Shown: piece after piece, positions 18,236 through 19,564 of the stretch | Layout of the letters: every line of letters starts with the position of its first letter | How positions within the stretch are numbered: position 1 is the stretch's first letter | Origin: Psilocybe azurescens | Taxonomy: Eukaryota; Basidiomycota; Agaricomycetes; Agaricales; Agrocybaceae | Direction of reading: 5' to 3' | Length of the DNA: 19,564 nucleotides | Assembly (NCBI GenBank): GCA_023853785.1 | Contig: JAJIRX010000394.1 | Span: forward strand, 1 to 19,564 | Position numbers and translations under genes: made by a program | Notes under the pieces: model-generated | Databases searched by the model: none | Seen by the model: only the letters and a program-made list of their open reading frames with translations | Told to the model about the DNA's origin: nothing

Positions 18236-19564
18236 ATGCATTTACCGATTTCATTCTCTGCCATAAAAATGGAAAGCCACAAATCGTCGAAACCTCAGGT
18301 CTAATTGACTCTGGAGCTGGTGGAAAATTCATCGACCAAAACTATGCTAGGAAACTAGGACTCGAACAAAACCCTTGAAGAAAAAACCTCACAGTATACA
18401 ATGGACGGAACCCTCAACAAGAAAGGAACAATCTCTACCTTTGTAGAACTCAATCTTACCATCGGGAACAGAACAAACAAGGAAATTCTATATGTCTCTG
18501 GACTAGGAAGACAAAAAATTATTTTAGGACTACCTTGGCTTCAGAAACGAAACCCCGACATCGATTGGGAAACTGGAAAAGTTAAATGGAGGGTTTCCAA
18601 ATCTATCCGCACCACTACTATGGAAGAAGAACTGGAAGAAACTGAACTGATCATGGACACCACGGACGCCCCTCAAAGACTTCAACGCTTTGGTAATAGA
18701 TTTTATCGAAGTCAAGACTCCGAAGAATTGGACCAGGCATGGATCAACGCGAAAACTACAGCTTCACAAACTCTGGCAATGGAACACGAAAACAGGACAC
18801 CCGCTAAACCCTTGGAAGAACTTATTCCCCCAGACCTCCATGACTACCTTGGACTTTTTGACAAAAGGCAGCAGATCGATTTCCCATCTCAAGACCCTGG
18901 GACCACAAAATCGAACTGAAACCTGAGTTCAAACCGAAACCATGCAAAGTCTATAGCCTCACCCGGAAGAACAAATCGAACAAGACAAATTTCTTTAAAG
19001 AAATGCTGGACAAAGGATATATTGTCAGATCAGAATCAGACATCGCTTAGCCTTTTTTTTCTTTGTAGCCAAGAAAGACGGAAAACTGCGACCTTGTCAA
19101 GACTATCGATATCTAAATGAGTGGACAGTAAAGAATGCCTACCCTTTGCAGCGGATCCCTGATCTACTGGACAAACTCAAAGGAGCTAAATTCTTCACCA
19201 AACTGGACGTCAGACAAGGATACAACAATGTTCTGCGATTCGAAAGGAAGATCAACGGAAAGCCGCTTTCAAAACGAATCGAGGACTCTTTGAACCCACG
19301 GTTATGTTCTTCGGATTATGCAATTCCCGGCCACTTTTCAATCCATGATGGATTCACTGTTTGAAGGCGAAATATCTGGAGGATTTGTGATTATCTACAT
19401 GGACGATATCTTAATCTTTGCCAAAAATCAAGAAGATTTGGCAAGACACGAACGGATTGTCCTGCAAAGGCTAAAGGATAAACTGCACTCATACCTCAAA
19501 CCGAAAAAATGCGTCTTCAGACAACTAAAAGTCGAATACCTGGGAATGATAATCAAGAAGGAAG
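18236..19564 (+). pseudogene. pol: Gypsy-2 Pol, 5' part (protease and reverse transcriptase), frameshifted and cut by the window edge
   Basis: Begins at the ATG 18236 (MHLPISF), placed as in Gypsy-1, about 80 nt after the gag stop. Protease: LIDSGAGGKFIDQNYA, then after a frame change near 18376 MDGTLNKKGTISTF and IILGLPWLQKRNP. Reverse transcriptase: [19 protein letters not shown] near 19065, [31 protein letters not shown], and IIYMDDILIF with the YMDD active site at 19396-19407 intact. Frame offsets occur near 18263, 18376, 18890, 19050 and 19225. RNase H, integrase and the 3' LTR would lie beyond 19564. The YMDD shows what Gypsy-1 has lost. Confidence 0.9.

Larger units (their letters stand above)
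16508..19564 (+). mobile_element. Gypsy-2: related Ty3/gypsy element, 5' part only, runs off the window
   Basis: Plus-strand element opposite in direction to Gypsy-1. It has a 476-bp 5' LTR, self-primer binding site, gag, and pol through the reverse transcriptase active site before the window ends. Gag and pol align in order with Gypsy-1 but clearly differ in sequence, so these are members of one family rather than recent sister copies. It is inserted into the N-terminal part of the Harbinger transposase. The five bases before the LTR are AAGGC, the expected target duplication, but the partner copy lies outside the window. Confidence 0.93.

Overview
The window looks like a piece of an agaricomycete (mushroom-forming basidiomycete) nuclear genome. 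The signs are genes cut by many 47-72 nt introns with GT...AG ends, an expanded RING-IBR-RING gene family, a PIF/Harbinger transposon with the Myb/SANT partner gene common in these fungi, and chromodomain Ty3/gypsy retrotransposons. I found no bacterial-type operons, tRNA, rRNA or CRISPR array.

Layout. (1) 398-2103, minus: a six-exon gene for a CNOT11-like subunit of the CCR4-NOT deadenylase complex. Its splice sites are intact but five single-base indels, all in runs of one base, break the frame. (2) 2738-4398 and 4990-6322, minus: two tandem paralogous RBR (RING1-IBR-RING2) E3 ubiquitin ligase genes. The first is intact (494 aa, four exons). The second has one frameshift and lacks the C-terminal zinc-binding tail. 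Their promoters and leaders are also duplicated and share a spaced inverted repeat. (3) 6912 to at least 16507: a PIF/Harbinger DNA transposon with a TTA target duplication on its left, a Myb/SANT gene on the plus strand (7195-8296) and a convergent DDE transposase on the minus strand. (4) 8514-15307: Gypsy-1, a complete LTR retrotransposon on the minus strand, inserted into the C-terminal part of the transposase gene with a perfect 5-bp duplication (GTAAT). Removing it rejoins the transposase in frame. (5) 16508 to the right edge: Gypsy-2, a related element on the plus strand, inserted into the N-terminal part of the same transposase gene and running out of the window.

Both gypsy elements carry an 11-nt sequence directly after the 5' LTR that is the exact complement of a site about 26-33 nt downstream of an LTR TATA box. 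This is the arrangement expected for Tf1/sushi-type self-primed reverse transcription. Gypsy-1 also has coding sequence beyond its chromodomain: a small coiled-coil ORF and a degraded ORF with two CCHC zinc knuckles reaching the polypurine tract. Gypsy-1 is probably dead: its reverse transcriptase has YMDN where Gypsy-2 keeps YMDD, and it has in-frame TGA codons.

A caution applies throughout. One-base indels in homopolymers break nearly every gene here, including a presumed single-copy housekeeping gene. Some may be sequencing errors rather than true decay. The exon structures given are my own manual splicing and have not been checked against transcripts.
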